Assembly (NCBI RefSeq): GCF_014077625.1
Contig: NZ_JACFXU010000014.1
Span: forward strand, 806,001-870,000
DNA: 64,000 bases
Source of the DNA: Sediminihaliea albiluteola
GTDB taxonomy: Bacteria > Pseudomonadota > Gammaproteobacteria > Pseudomonadales > Halieaceae
Reading direction: 5' to 3'
Positions within the stretch are counted from its first letter, which is position 1; each line of letters starts with the position of its first letter. Of this stretch, positions 50,106-58,674 are shown one piece after another. The notes beneath the pieces are model-generated. The model ran no database searches. It had not been told where the DNA came from and saw nothing but the letters and a program-made list of their open reading frames with translations. A program made the position numbers and the translations under genes.

Positions 50106-53100
50106 AAGCCTGTCTCCTGCTGCTCTGCCTTTGATAGCAGGTATTTGAGCTCGTAATTCACCGAAGGCACGCCAAAATCCGGTTCGGTTGTAAATGGGTT
50201 TTTTACGTAAAAAGGGCCTTCATGGCTGTCGCCGTCCACAATGACGATGGCGAGCCAGAATTTGTCGGCCTGATTGAGGGCGTACAGAATCTCGTTACGG
50301 CTGACAGTAATGGTTTCCTGTCCCTTGGCGCGGCCTTTGACCTCGATATGCCGATCCGGCACCAATGAACCATCTGGCTTCGCTGGGAGCCTGGCCGTAA
50401 TGTCCCAGCCGCATTTCTCGGCTGAGACATCCTTGACTGTGTGTCCCAGTGCCCGCTCATGATCTGTAACGGCCTTCATGGCCACCTGTTCAATGCGAGC
50501 GCGGGCCTGCGCATCGGCGGTAAAGGTGGTTTCGCCCTTGCGCATGGCCAACAAGCCCTGGGGGATAACCAAAGCACCGCCGATTACGACCGGGGTGCTG
50601 GAGACCACGCTTTTCATGGCTTCCAGTTCCCGCTTGCGCTGGTTCAGGCGCTCGGTCAGCTCATCCACCCGGCGGCGGGCCATCTCTGGCTGCATGCGGG
50701 GCTGTTTGCCTGCGGTTACATCGTCGGTGAGTTTGATGTAGCGATCAGACCAGTAGCTGATTTCCTTAACCAGCCGCTCGTGTACGGCGGCCAGCACTTT
50801 GTCGGCTTGCCGCTCCCGGCGGGTTTTTACTTCCTGATAGTGCTCCGGCACCAGATGCTGGGAGGCATGATTCAGGGCCAGGCCTTCGAGGTTGCCAGTG
50901 ACCCAGGGGGCGTTCAGGATGTCTTGAACCAGCTTGTGGTCGTAGTCGTCGATGGGCTGTAAGTCGAGATGAGGCGCCCAGCCGGCATGGGTAGTATTGC
51001 CATGCTGATCAATCGCCACAAACTGCAGTCGGCGGGAGGCAACAGTGGACTTACCGCTGTCTTTGTCGCCGCCGTCGCTCATGCTCTCGCGAATGGTGTG
51101 ATCCACCATAAACAGAATTTTTGGCTCAGTGCTCTCGTCGTTCGGATCTACAAGCACGGCACCCTGCTTGAGTTTGCTGCGGTGCGCCTGAAGAATCAGG
51201 TCCGTTGCAGCGTGCATCAGCGGATGACTTGGGTGGATTAAATCGGCCATGGGCTTGCCCGGCACCCGGACAAGCTGCTTTTCAAAACAGATTCGTTCGT
51301 ACTTTTTCAGTACCGGAGTACGGCTCTCGCCAATAATACGGTCCCGCTCACGTATAGCTGCCGGTACATGGCGTACCTCGTAGCGACCTGCTTCTCTGGG
51401 GCGCATTTCTCCGCTCAGTGTCTGAAACGCCTCAGTGAAGAAAGCGCGGATGAAGTAGGGCTGGAGCTTGCGGGCTTCGGCCTTCTCCATCTCCTCTTTC
51501 ACAGCGTAAAGGTCTTCCAGTGACATATGCTGCTCGACGAGGGCATTGCGGCGTAGGATTTCCTTCAGATGATCAGTATCCAGTGCCCCGTCAATCACCT
51601 GGTTGAGCTTGTCTTTCACCTCGGGCGACTCGCCATAGCGAATTGCCTCGATGAGCAGATCTTTCAGGGATTTGTTTTCGAAGGCTTCACCAAGAATATC
51701 GAAGACCTTGCCGCCCAGCGCCTGTTTTTCGATTTCCAGCTTGTCGAACAGCTTCTGAAATACATCGCCTTCCCGGGTTTCATTGGCGACCAGATTCCAC
51801 AGATGGCAGACTTCGGTTTGTCCAATTCGGTGAATGCGGCCAAAGCGCTGTTCCAGCCGGTTGGGGTTCCAGGGCAGGTCGTAATTGACCATAAGGCTGG
51901 CGTTTTGCAGGTTCACGCCTTCACCGGCAGCATCGGTCGCCACCAATACCAGCACGTCTGGGTTGTTGCGGAACTCTTCCTGCGCTTTGCGCCTGGCGTC
52001 GCGGTTGGTACCGCCATGAATGGTGAGCACGGCACCGGGGTCACCCAATAATCCACTGATGCGCTGTACGAGGTAATTCAGGGTGTCTTTGTGTTCGGTA
52101 AAGATGATGAGCTTGCGGCGGTTACCGCCGGAGGTGTACATCTCCGGCCGGTCTTGCAGCAGGTGGGAAAGTTCTTCCCATTTTTTGTCATTGCCAGACT
52201 GCACCACGGTCATTGCCTGATATTCCAGGTCTTTGAGGATGACGATTTCGGCTTCCAGTTCGGGAATGGTCTCGGCGGCGGTGGCTTGGTCTACGACTTG
52301 ATCGGCGATGAGTTCGTACTCTTCCGCGCTCAGCTCTTCATCCATCTCATCGATGTTGTCTGGCACATCGATTTTCTTCGTGACTTGGTACTCGCCAAGG
52401 GTTTCCGCCACGCCATTCTGGCCAGCTTTTTTAAGCCCTTCGCCCCGTGCAACCAGCTTCATTTCGTCCAAACGGGCTTCCAGGCGCTTGCGGCGGCGTT
52501 TCAACGACTGATAAATAGCCTCGGGGCTTGACGCCAAACGACGTTGCAGCATGGTCAAAGCGAAGCCAACTGTGCCTTTGCGCTTGCCGTCGAGATTGTC
52601 CGCACGGTTCATTTCGTTGCGGACGTAGTTGGTCACTTCGGCATAAAGCTCGGCCTCGGCATCGGACAGCTCATAGTTGGCGGTATAGGCACGCCGCTCC
52701 GGGAAGAGCGGAGTGCCATCGAACTTGAGCAGCTCTTCCTTGACCATGCGACGCATCATGTCGGAGACATCGACCTTGTGTGCGCCTTCACGGAATTTGC
52801 CGTAGAAGCGGTCGCCATCCAGCAGAGAGAGCCAGATCTGGAAGTCTTCCTCCTTACCGTTGTGGGGCGTTGCGGTCATCAGTAGGAAATGGCGGGTTAT
52901 GGAGCCCAGCATTTCACCGAGTTGGAACCGCTTGGTTTTGTTGACCTTGTTGCCAAAATAATTGGCGGAGAGCTTGTGTGCTTCGTCAACAATGATCAGA
53001 TCCCACTCGGTATTCTTGAGCTTTTCCTGGAAGTCTTCGTTGCGGGAAAGCTGGTCCAGGCGGCAGATAAGCTGGTTGGCTTCATCAAAGAAGTTGCCGG

Positions 53101-53674
53101 AGGCACATTGTTCCTGTTTTTCGCGACTGAAAATCTCGAACTGGACGCTAAATTTCTCTAGCAGTTCGTCCTGCCACTGTTCGGTGAGCCCGCCAGGAGA
53201 AACGATGAGGATCCGCTTAGCATCCGCACGCATGAGCAGCTCACGAATCAGCAAGCCAGCCATGATGGTTTTACCCGCACCGGGATCGTCTGCCAGTACA
53301 AAGCGCAGGGGCTGACGGGGCAGCATGGCCTCATACACTGCTGAAATCTGGTGCGGCAACGGCTCGACGTTGGAGGTATGCACGGCCATCATGGGATCGA
53401 ACAGTGCGGCCTGGGTGATGCGATAGGCTTCCAGGCCAAGCTTGAAGTCAGCGCCCGGAGCGTCAAAGGCCCAGGGGCGGCCTGCTTCCGCTAGTTCCAG
53501 GCGTGCTTCGTCGGAACGGAAAAGCATCTGCTCGTTCAGGCGGCCCTGGCTGTCCTTGTAGTAGATCGTGAGCGCATGCTCACCGACCGGTTCAGTTTGT
53601 ACCACCCGGACAATTTCGTTGCCTTGTATGCCGCGAATTTGGGCATCTTTTTTGATGTCTTCCAGTTTGATCAT
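50102..53674 (-). CDS. SNF2-type helicase with C-terminal DUF3883 nuclease-like domain
   Basis: A 1190-aa protein. Superfamily 2 motor: Walker A DPGAGKT near 130-136, DEAH at 230-233, TATPHNG near 268, and motifs [14 protein letters not shown] to [11 protein letters not shown] at 579-620. Residues ~1085-1190 look like DUF3883: D1091, E1111 and K1113 in an IEVKG context followed by SRNEILYAL, the PD-(D/E)XK-like arrangement. The nuclease activity is inferred. It starts inside the last codons of the WYL gene (ATGA). Confidence 0.88.
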   Translation of the reverse strand: MIKLEDIKKDAQIRGIQGNEIVRVVQTEPVGEHALTIYYKDSQGRLNEQMLFRSDEARLELAEAGRPWAFDAPGADFKLGLEAYRITQAALFDPMMAVHTSNVEPLPHQISAVYEAMLPRQPLRFVLADDPGAGKTIMAGLLIRELLMRADAKRILIVSPGGLTEQWQDELLEKFSVQFEIFSREKQEQCASGNFFDEANQLICRLDQLSRNEDFQEKLKNTEWDLIIVDEAHKLSANYFGNKVNKTKRFQLGEMLGSITRHFLLMTATPHNGKEEDFQIWLSLLDGDRFYGKFREGAHKVDVSDMMRRMVKEELLKFDGTPLFPERRAYTANYELSDAEAELYAEVTNYVRNEMNRADNLDGKRKGTVGFALTMLQRRLASSPEAIYQSLKRRRKRLEARLDEMKLVARGEGLKKAGQNGVAETLGEYQVTKKIDVPDNIDEMDEELSAEEYELIADQVVDQATAAETIPELEAEIVILKDLEYQAMTVVQSGNDKKWEELSHLLQDRPEMYTSGGNRRKLIIFTEHKDTLNYLVQRISGLLGDPGAVLTIHGGTNRDARRKAQEEFRNNPDVLVLVATDAAGEGVNLQNASLMVNYDLPWNPNRLEQRFGRIHRIGQTEVCHLWNLVANETREGDVFQKLFDKLEIEKQALGGKVFDILGEAFENKSLKDLLIEAIRYGESPEVKDKLNQVIDGALDTDHLKEILRRNALVEQHMSLEDLYAVKEEMEKAEARKLQPYFIRAFFTEAFQTLSGEMRPREAGRYEVRHVPAAIRERDRIIGESRTPVLKKYERICFEKQLVRVPGKPMADLIHPSHPLMHAATDLILQAHRSKLKQGAVLVDPNDESTEPKILFMVDHTIRESMSDGGDKDSGKSTVASRRLQFVAIDQHGNTTHAGWAPHLDLQPIDDYDHKLVQDILNAPWVTGNLEGLALNHASQHLVPEHYQEVKTRRERQADKVLAAVHERLVKEISYWSDRYIKLTDDVTAGKQPRMQPEMARRRVDELTERLNQRKRELEAMKSVVSSTPVVIGGALVIPQGLLAMRKGETTFTADAQARARIEQVAMKAVTDHERALGHTVKDVSAEKCGWDITARLPAKPDGSLVPDRHIEVKGRAKGQETITVSRNEILYALNQADKFWLAIVIVDGDSHEGPFYVKNPFTTEPDFGVPSVNYELKYLLSKAEQQETGL

Positions 53675-54621
53675 TCAACGTCTCCCCATTCCATGGTTGT
53701 CAGTACAGCTTCTCCATGACTGCCTGTCGCTGTGTCGGTGGTTCGCTTAAAGCCGGGCGCAATGAGCAGGTTTTCCACCCCATATAACGTCTGATGATTT
53801 TTGAGCCAAAGGTGGTATTCGGCACCGTTCAGTTCGTGGTTCTCAGAGCAGTCGATATTCCAGCGACGCAGGACGTAGCCAGCAACGGCAGCGCGGACTT
53901 GCACCTTTAATATCCCTTTTTGCATACCGTATTCTTGCTCGATGGTTTCTGGGTGCTTGAGCTGCGGATGAGGGACCAGGTGCATCTCCACAATGCGGTT
54001 CCACTGAATATCAGCTTCTTTGCTTTCGTGATTGCCTAGCAGTTTGCCTTTTAGCAGGCGAGGCTTGGTGATGCGGTTAATGACGAAATCGGTAAAGCGC
54101 TCCCGTTTGCGGTCAAACGCTCGAACGTGCCATCGCAGGCCGTTGTCCACCAACGCAAAAGGCGATATTTCTCGGCTGGTTAGTCCGCTGGAGAGAGAGC
54201 GATACTGAATATGCAGTGCTTTTTTTTGATGAATCGCCTGGCTAACGGTGGCCAGAACATCAAGTTGCGGAGGATTGAGCTGAGTGGGAGATTCCGCTGT
54301 AACCAGTGGGCGATGGGTGCCAACATAATCATCTCCCAAGCCCTGGCCAAGCGCGGCTAATACCTGGTTTTGCGAATAGCTGAACAGAGGTGTGAATTCC
54401 AGCGATGGATTGTAGATTTTGGCCTTGGTGTCGTATTTAAGGTTGTCGGGTGCCAATTCTTTATACAGCGACAGATCTCTTGTTGCCGCAGCTGCCTTGA
54501 CGCCAAACCGGTTTGCCAAGTCAGCACGGGACACCGTACCGAGGAAACGGAGTTTAAAATCAATATGAAACAGGCGTTCCTTCTGGGCCTGGCTGATGTC
54601 TTCCAGTTTGGCCTTGGCCAT
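53671..54621 (-). CDS. WYL-domain regulator (BrxR/CapW-like)
   Basis: A 316-aa protein with an N-terminal winged-helix ([19 protein letters not shown] near 33-51), a WYL domain at about 130-220 ([19 protein letters not shown] with the typical ligand-binding face) and a C-terminal WCX-like extension. BrxR/CapW proteins repress the defence genes they precede, releasing them upon an unknown signal. It is the first gene of the operon and its stop overlaps the helicase start, so it should be made together with the effectors; the 220 bp upstream should carry its operator. Confidence 0.87.
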   Translation of the reverse strand: MAKAKLEDISQAQKERLFHIDFKLRFLGTVSRADLANRFGVKAAAATRDLSLYKELAPDNLKYDTKAKIYNPSLEFTPLFSYSQNQVLAALGQGLGDDYVGTHRPLVTAESPTQLNPPQLDVLATVSQAIHQKKALHIQYRSLSSGLTSREISPFALVDNGLRWHVRAFDRKRERFTDFVINRITKPRLLKGKLLGNHESKEADIQWNRIVEMHLVPHPQLKHPETIEQEYGMQKGILKVQVRAAVAGYVLRRWNIDCSENHELNGAEYHLWLKNHQTLYGVENLLIAPGFKRTTDTATGSHGEAVLTTMEWGDVE

Positions 54622-54841
54622 CTACGCACCTATCAGTGAATGAGGTATAAAGGCATTGCAAAACACACAATGGTAGAAAGTGTGCCATATCAGACCGTTT
54701 TTGGATATAGGTTATCATCAAAAAGATGCTGAGGTTCATTCAGGTTATTGAAAAATAACTAATTATATGTTGTTTTCACATTATTCTGGCTTTTGGAGCT
54801 TAACAAGCGCGGGCTGAGGCATCTGAGTGAAAGGAGGGATT
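54622..54841. promoter_or_regulatory. Divergent promoter region of the defence operon
   Basis: This 220-bp AT-rich gap lies between the WYL gene (minus) and a small plus-strand ORF. Short inverted repeats are visible (CACAC/GTGTG near 54663-54683; GTTATT-GAAA-AATAAC near 54744-54759). No promoter hexamers are assigned with confidence. Confidence 0.45.
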
Positions 54842-55000
54842 ATGGCGAAGACGCTGGAAGAAGTTCTCGAGGAGGAAAAGCCGGAAGTGGTCTTACGCGC
54901 CTTTCGGCGGGCGAATGAGATACTGAGAGAGCTGGAGCACGGCGCCGCGCAACAGGCAGAGGGTTGTCAGGCTTCCGATTCCCGCTCCCACCAAGACTGA
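54842..55000 (+). CDS. Small hypothetical protein
   Basis: A 52-aa ORF with a strong AAAGGAGG ribosome-binding site 5-8 bases before the ATG. The protein starts MAKTLEEVLEEEKPEVV, an acidic helix reminiscent of the N-terminus of small antitoxin/regulator proteins, but it ends early in a Ser/His-rich tail that overlaps the convergent DUF7673 gene. It may be a truncated gene. No function assigned. Confidence 0.5.
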   Translation: MAKTLEEVLEEEKPEVVLRAFRRANEILRELEHGAAQQAEGCQASDSRSHQD

Positions 55001-55323
55001 AACAACGCGTCACCATCTGGCAAATAGGTATGAACCTCCCGGCCATTCCAATCCAGCGCCAGAACCCGCAACGCAGCCTGTTGCAGTTCGGTATCCAATG
55101 CCCTCAGTCGGTCCAGCTCGAACGGCCAGTGGCTGGCGTTATAAAGGCCAAGCAGGAAACGGCGGATATGGCGACCTTGGCCGCCACCGCTGTGAGCCGC
55201 GTCTACCAATACCCGGAGGGCCGGAAGCCCCAACTGTTATCTTTGCTGCCTGAGTTTTTCCTGCTCTTCCAAGGAGGCGAGAAAGCAGTCGGGGAGCACC
55301 ATTGGTCTGTCCATCGTGGGCAT
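54967..55323 (-). pseudogene. DUF7673-like gene interrupted by a stop
   Basis: The C-terminal 88 codons (54967-55233) read like DUF7673: GLPALRVLVDAAHSGGG, RRFLLGLYNASHWPFEL and a C-terminal WWERESEA. In frame upstream is a coding-looking segment (MPTMDRPMVLPDC..., from 55323) ended by TAA at 55237-55239, right before the conserved part. That suggests a nonsense mutation in a once continuous gene; translation from the TTG at 55233 without a clear SD is possible but weak. Confidence 0.45.
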
Positions 55324-55421
55324 TACCTCGTTGTGAGTTCGTGGTTATGCTGCCACGGGGCCACAGGAAGGCACGGGTCTCTAATTGCCCAATTTGGGCA
55401 AGAACGCCGGTTTGCCCCAAT

Positions 55422-55580
55422 TTATTTCGGACCGCCATTGTGGCGAGCTGCTCTTTTCCGGAACTTGCGCTCTAAGAACACTTCCAGGCGGTCAGCGTTG
55501 CGGTAGGCCATGACGCAGATAAAAAGCACAACTGCGACAAAGCTCAGGAATGCAATCAGGGTGGCGGATAAGTTCAGCAT
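55422..55580 (-). CDS. Small single-pass membrane protein
   Basis: A 52-aa ORF: N-terminal hydrophobic helix (about residues 6-26, TLIAFLSFVAVVLFICVMAY) followed by a basic tail RKFRKRAARHNGG. GGAG lies 8 bases before the ATG. Below the usual ORF-length cut-off, so easily missed. It lies between DUF7673 and the serine recombinase on the same strand. Function unknown. Confidence 0.6.
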   Translation of the reverse strand: MLNLSATLIAFLSFVAVVLFICVMAYRNADRLEVFLERKFRKRAARHNGGPK

Positions 55581-55628
55581 GTTCAGATCTCCAATCGTTG
55601 TTTGTCCTACCAGGGCATTTTGTTGTTT

Positions 55629-56261
55629 TCAGGCCGCAGCGTCGGCCTGTCTTTGTTCTTTGGCGACAGACGCGATCAAGTGCCGCGAGCAGCTCAGCAT
55701 CTCCTGGATCTCGCTGTAGCTGTGGCCGCTGCGCAGAAGGCTGGCGATGTGCTGCCTGCGCTTCAGATCTGGCTGCCGCCCTTGATACTTGCCCTCCGTT
55801 TTGGCTTTGTTGATGCCTTGGAACTGGCGGCGCCGGCGATCTTCGTAGTCTTTTCGGGCCACCGCAGCCAGCATGTCGAGCATCATGGCGTTGACTGCCT
55901 GAAGAATAGAGTCCGTAAAGCCGGTGTTGTCTTTCTTCTCCAGGGCGAGCCAACTAGTCGGCAATTCCGGCGAGACAATGGCCAGCCGTTTGGTGGCCAG
56001 CTTTTGCTTGAGGGAATCCCAATCATTCTGTTTGAGGCGAGCCAACCGGTCGATCTGTTCGACCAGCACTATGTCGCCCTCGCCGGAATCCGCAATCAGC
56101 TTCATTAGCTCGGGGCGGTGCAAGGTGGCTCCGGATACGTTCTCCACATAGAAAGCTGCAATGCGCTGATCGTGGTTGGCTGCGAACTGTACCAGTGACT
56201 CCCGGGCTCGCTCCGCATTCTGTTCCTGAGTGGATGCTCGCAGGTAGGCTCGAATAAACAT
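55629..56261 (-). CDS. Serine recombinase (resolvase/invertase family)
   Basis: A 210-aa protein with the resolvase catalytic domain: YLRASTQEQ places the nucleophile Ser at residue 10, followed by DRLARL near 72-77, and a C-terminal helix-turn-helix (HSYSEIQEMLSCSRHLIASV near 180-200). It may resolve or invert DNA within the island; no invertible genes are obvious. Repeated GGTTCT half-sites and a palindrome lie immediately upstream (56288-56382). Confidence 0.88.
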   Translation of the reverse strand: MFIRAYLRASTQEQNAERARESLVQFAANHDQRIAAFYVENVSGATLHRPELMKLIADSGEGDIVLVEQIDRLARLKQNDWDSLKQKLATKRLAIVSPELPTSWLALEKKDNTGFTDSILQAVNAMMLDMLAAVARKDYEDRRRRQFQGINKAKTEGKYQGRQPDLKRRQHIASLLRSGHSYSEIQEMLSCSRHLIASVAKEQRQADAAA

Positions 56262-56287
56262 CGTCCGCTCCTCGGTCTGTTATAAAT

Positions 56288-56382
56288 GGTTCTCTCGGGC
56301 CGGTCTGGTTTAGGTGGTTCTGGTGGCCGTTACCGGGTTCGAACCTCTGGTTCTCCTGATCTGTACCGAAAAGGAACCACCT
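56288..56382. repeat. GGTTCT repeats upstream of the serine recombinase
   Basis: GGTTCT at 56288-56293, 56316-56321 and 56349-56354, the 10-bp palindrome GGTTCGAACC at 56336-56345, and a 9-bp inverted repeat AGGTGGTTC/GAACCACCT (56312-56320 / 56374-56382). The cluster lies between the recombinase start and the next gene's stop, the place of a res or crossover site. Inference. Confidence 0.4.
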
Positions 56383-56777
56383 CAAAAGCCGTAAAGCTCC
56401 CCGAACGGGTCCTTCTCCGGACAAATCGGAATGATTATGTCGTCATCAATGAAATTCTCAGTACCATTTTGATTTCCGTTGCCGAAAGTATTCCTACTGC
56501 TTGGACCTTTATCTTCCCTGTTACTAGTTCGAGCAAACGACGCCATCTTTTTCTCGTACTCAGGTAGGGCAATGGCCCCATCTGGTCCCATAGCGAAAAC
56601 AGCTTTAAAAGCATCAACTCCTGCCAGGATAAAACGGATGAAAAGTGCCATCACCCAGAGCGCGAGCAATAGATACCAGCCGTAAAGCCCTGCACCCGCG
56701 CCCATAAAGGCAATTTCTACAATGCCTACAACGAGAAGCCCAACCGACACGATTCTTGTCATTTTCATCATGACCAT
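56382..56777 (-). CDS. Hypothetical two-TM membrane protein
   Basis: A 131-aa protein with two hydrophobic segments (about 8-30 and 35-55), then a polar, Asn/Asp-rich cytoplasmic tail ending near DPFGELYGF. Several in-frame ATGs cluster at the start; AGGG lies 9 bases before the third one. No family recognised. Same strand as the recombinase and the two genes upstream. Confidence 0.6.
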   Translation of the reverse strand: MVMMKMTRIVSVGLLVVGIVEIAFMGAGAGLYGWYLLLALWVMALFIRFILAGVDAFKAVFAMGPDGAIALPEYEKKMASFARTSNREDKGPSSRNTFGNGNQNGTENFIDDDIIIPICPEKDPFGELYGF

Positions 56778-56841
56778 AGTCCCTAATAGTTGTTTACTTC
56801 GATGCTATCAATGCCTGAGGAAATGCAAGGTCTGCTCAGCG

Positions 56842-57255
56842 TTAGGCCGCAGTCGCTTGCTCAGCCAGCCACGTTAGCTTCACCTTGCTGTAGGTATCGT
56901 TTGTCATCGCCATCAGGTCTTCCAGATCAAAATGTGGGGTCAGCAATGCCGTGCCCTGGTATCGCACCCTTGGATAATCGGATGGCTGGAATACACCGTG
57001 AGGAAGGTCGTCTTCATCGCCCAGCCACTGTCTGATTCGTAAATCAATACACCAGCCTTGTTCGAGTTCAATCCAGCAATGGGGAGAAGTGATCATGCCG
57101 CTCAGCCGGTCCTCGGCGTATCCGATCCGGCACTGATGGAAAGTGCCATGCTCTTGCAGAATTCTGCTGATTATATAAGTCATGCAGTCGCTATCGATTC
57201 TGGCGTCCTCCAGCTGTAACAATGTGAATTCAAGCTCATCGTGCCAGTCGCTCAT
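56842..57255 (-). CDS. Hypothetical protein, possible Cys-His-Asp hydrolase fold
   Basis: A 137-aa protein. Cys24 (DSDCMTYIISRI), His59 (SPHCWIEL) and Asp71 (WCIDLRIR) appear in the order and context of the transglutaminase/papain-like triad. The resemblance is by eye only, and no family name can be given. It overlaps the lipoprotein gene by 4 bp (ATGA), so the two may work together. Confidence 0.55.
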   Translation of the reverse strand: MSDWHDELEFTLLQLEDARIDSDCMTYIISRILQEHGTFHQCRIGYAEDRLSGMITSPHCWIELEQGWCIDLRIRQWLGDEDDLPHGVFQPSDYPRVRYQGTALLTPHFDLEDLMAMTNDTYSKVKLTWLAEQATAA

Positions 57256-58097
57256 GACTGTGGCTCCTTGAACAACAGTTGGTTGCCCTGTTCGTACAAC
57301 ACCGGGTAGGGGACGGGTTTACCATCCTGAATCACTGTGTTCGGCGGAAAGTACATCACCATCCAGGACGGCATCGCGGCACTGACAGCGCCATAGAATT
57401 CACCTGAGGGAAAGGCGGGCTCTTGTCCCGACTGCCGGAATATCAGGCGTGAGTACTCCTTCGGATGGTTGGCAGTAATGTTGTGACTGGCTGCTTCGCC
57501 ACCGATGACGTAGTCGGGCGTCTTCCAGTGATTCGGCTGCTGGATGTTGTAGGCGATGATGCAGTTATCGTCGCTGCAGCCATATCGCTCCGCTTTTACT
57601 GACCACAGCATGAGCGGATGCCCTTCAATCTCTGGCGTCTTCACGTCTGTAAGTTTCGTCGCCGTAATTGCCAACGATTCGGCGGCCTGAGTGATGGCTT
57701 CATCCACGATGGCGACATAACGGTCGTAGGCTGCATCCTCGTTCGCCGCCAATGACTCCGGCATCCAGCCCATCAGGCTGGGTCGTGCCGATGGCTTATC
57801 CGGGGACATCATGATGTCGGTGGCGTTGAATAGCAGTGTCTGGGTGCCGCTAAGGTGACGAAGCGGCGCATCTAATGAGGTGGCGAGACTGGTCAGGTTG
57901 AGGGCGCTCATCAACAGGCTCTTACGATAAGAGCGCGTTCCGTCTGGCGAGTCCCGTAAGTCCTGATCGTAGATGCCCCCGGCACGGGCCAGGTTCAGTG
58001 CGAGGGATGATTTCTCGTCATAGTGTCGAGGCGTAGCAGCGCAACCCGCGAGTGTGGCGGTAATTACAACAAAACTAATGGTCTTCAATTTGGTCAT
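57252..58097 (-). CDS. Hypothetical lipoprotein
   Basis: A 281-aa protein with a lipobox (TLAGC, Cys19) after a short signal peptide, so it should be anchored in the outer or inner membrane. CAGGAG lies 6 bases before the ATG. No known family; a conserved-looking MLWSVKAERYGC segment and Trp-rich C-terminal part are visible. Paired with the downstream Cys-protein gene. Confidence 0.65.
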   Translation of the reverse strand: MTKLKTISFVVITATLAGCAATPRHYDEKSSLALNLARAGGIYDQDLRDSPDGTRSYRKSLLMSALNLTSLATSLDAPLRHLSGTQTLLFNATDIMMSPDKPSARPSLMGWMPESLAANEDAAYDRYVAIVDEAITQAAESLAITATKLTDVKTPEIEGHPLMLWSVKAERYGCSDDNCIIAYNIQQPNHWKTPDYVIGGEAASHNITANHPKEYSRLIFRQSGQEPAFPSGEFYGAVSAAMPSWMVMYFPPNTVIQDGKPVPYPVLYEQGNQLLFKEPQS

Positions 58098-58284
58098 TTT
58101 GAACTCCTGAGTTTTCTAAGATACTCGCACGAAGTTTCAAATATGCAAGAGGGGAGTTCAAAAATAACTAATAAAATCAATAGTTTGTGCTATCGGTACA
58201 AACTTGCCCTCTATCAGCGTGTCTACACCCGTATAGCCAACTGGTAGACTTATCAGCAGAATTTTTCTGGCGCGAGGCGCGGGC

Positions 58285-58506
58285 ATGAGTACCTACACCA
58301 TTACTTTCCAAAGCAGGGAGACGCTGCCTGATCGGCTTGAAGCGATTGCCAGAGAGTTGGACCTGACACCGGAACAACTCATCAAACGATTCATCAGCGC
58401 TGGTATGGCAAAACTGGAAAGTAATATTGGGCCGAGTGTTCCTGGAGAGACGCTGGAGGACTTCCTGGTCAAGAATGGCGTCTGGAAACCGGAAAACAGT
58501 CAGTGA
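58285..58506 (+). CDS. Small hypothetical protein
   Basis: A 73-aa protein starting MSTYTITFQSRETLPDRLEA with GAGG 7 bases before the ATG. The helical middle (LDLTPEQLIKRFISAGM) resembles a ribbon-helix-helix, but this is weak. Last gene before the right end of the island; divergent from the lipoprotein gene. Confidence 0.55.
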   Translation: MSTYTITFQSRETLPDRLEAIARELDLTPEQLIKRFISAGMAKLESNIGPSVPGETLEDFLVKNGVWKPENSQ

Positions 58507-58585
58507 TTCCCAGTTTCCCATCTATCCCAGTTTATAATCAGTGGCGGTAATGTGAGGTCTACTCAGACCTAAAGGTTTTGTCTCT

Positions 58586-58604
58586 GGGTAGTGAAATGGG
58601 TAGT
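58586..58604 (+). repeat. Paired TGGGTAGT repeats, right end
   Basis: TGGGTAGTG and TGGGTAGTA begin at 58585 and 58597 (12-bp period), about 80 bp inside attR, in the same order and orientation as the pair at the left end. Candidate recombinase arm sites. Confidence 0.55.
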
Positions 58605-58674
58605 AACTGCTGCTGATACGCCGGAAATTATTGTTAACCAGTTGTTTTTATTAAATAAAATCTTTGCACTCTTT

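Larger units (their letters stand above)
38621..54621 (-). other. Seven-gene defence operon
   Basis: Seven minus-strand genes in order WYL regulator, helicase, OLD-like ATPase, DUF1156 methylase, PHP-ATPase, AlbA_2 protein, DUF499 ATPase, with every junction at -4 to +11 bases (ATGA or TAATG overlaps), so they form one transcription and translation unit of 16.0 kb. Helicase, DUF1156 methylase and DUF499 ATPase together define a known anti-phage-associated module (Hma-like); the other genes are additions. Confidence 0.85.

Noticed and set aside
50441-50962. A 173-codon plus-strand ORF opposite the helicase
   Set aside because: Antisense shadow of conserved helicase sequence, no family resemblance.
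38621-54621. BREX or DISARM identity
   Set aside because: No PglZ, BrxL or BrxA-like gene and no DrmB/DrmC (DUF1998, PLD) are present; only individual components (WYL, ATPase, methylase, helicase) are shared in type.
55492-55953. A 153-codon minus-strand ORF
   Set aside because: Out-of-frame shadow of the serine recombinase; Arg/Gln/Pro-rich composition.
56336-56345. GGTTCGAACC resembling a tRNA T-arm
   Set aside because: Flanks do not form a 5-bp T-stem or acceptor stem; it is a palindrome within the repeat cluster.
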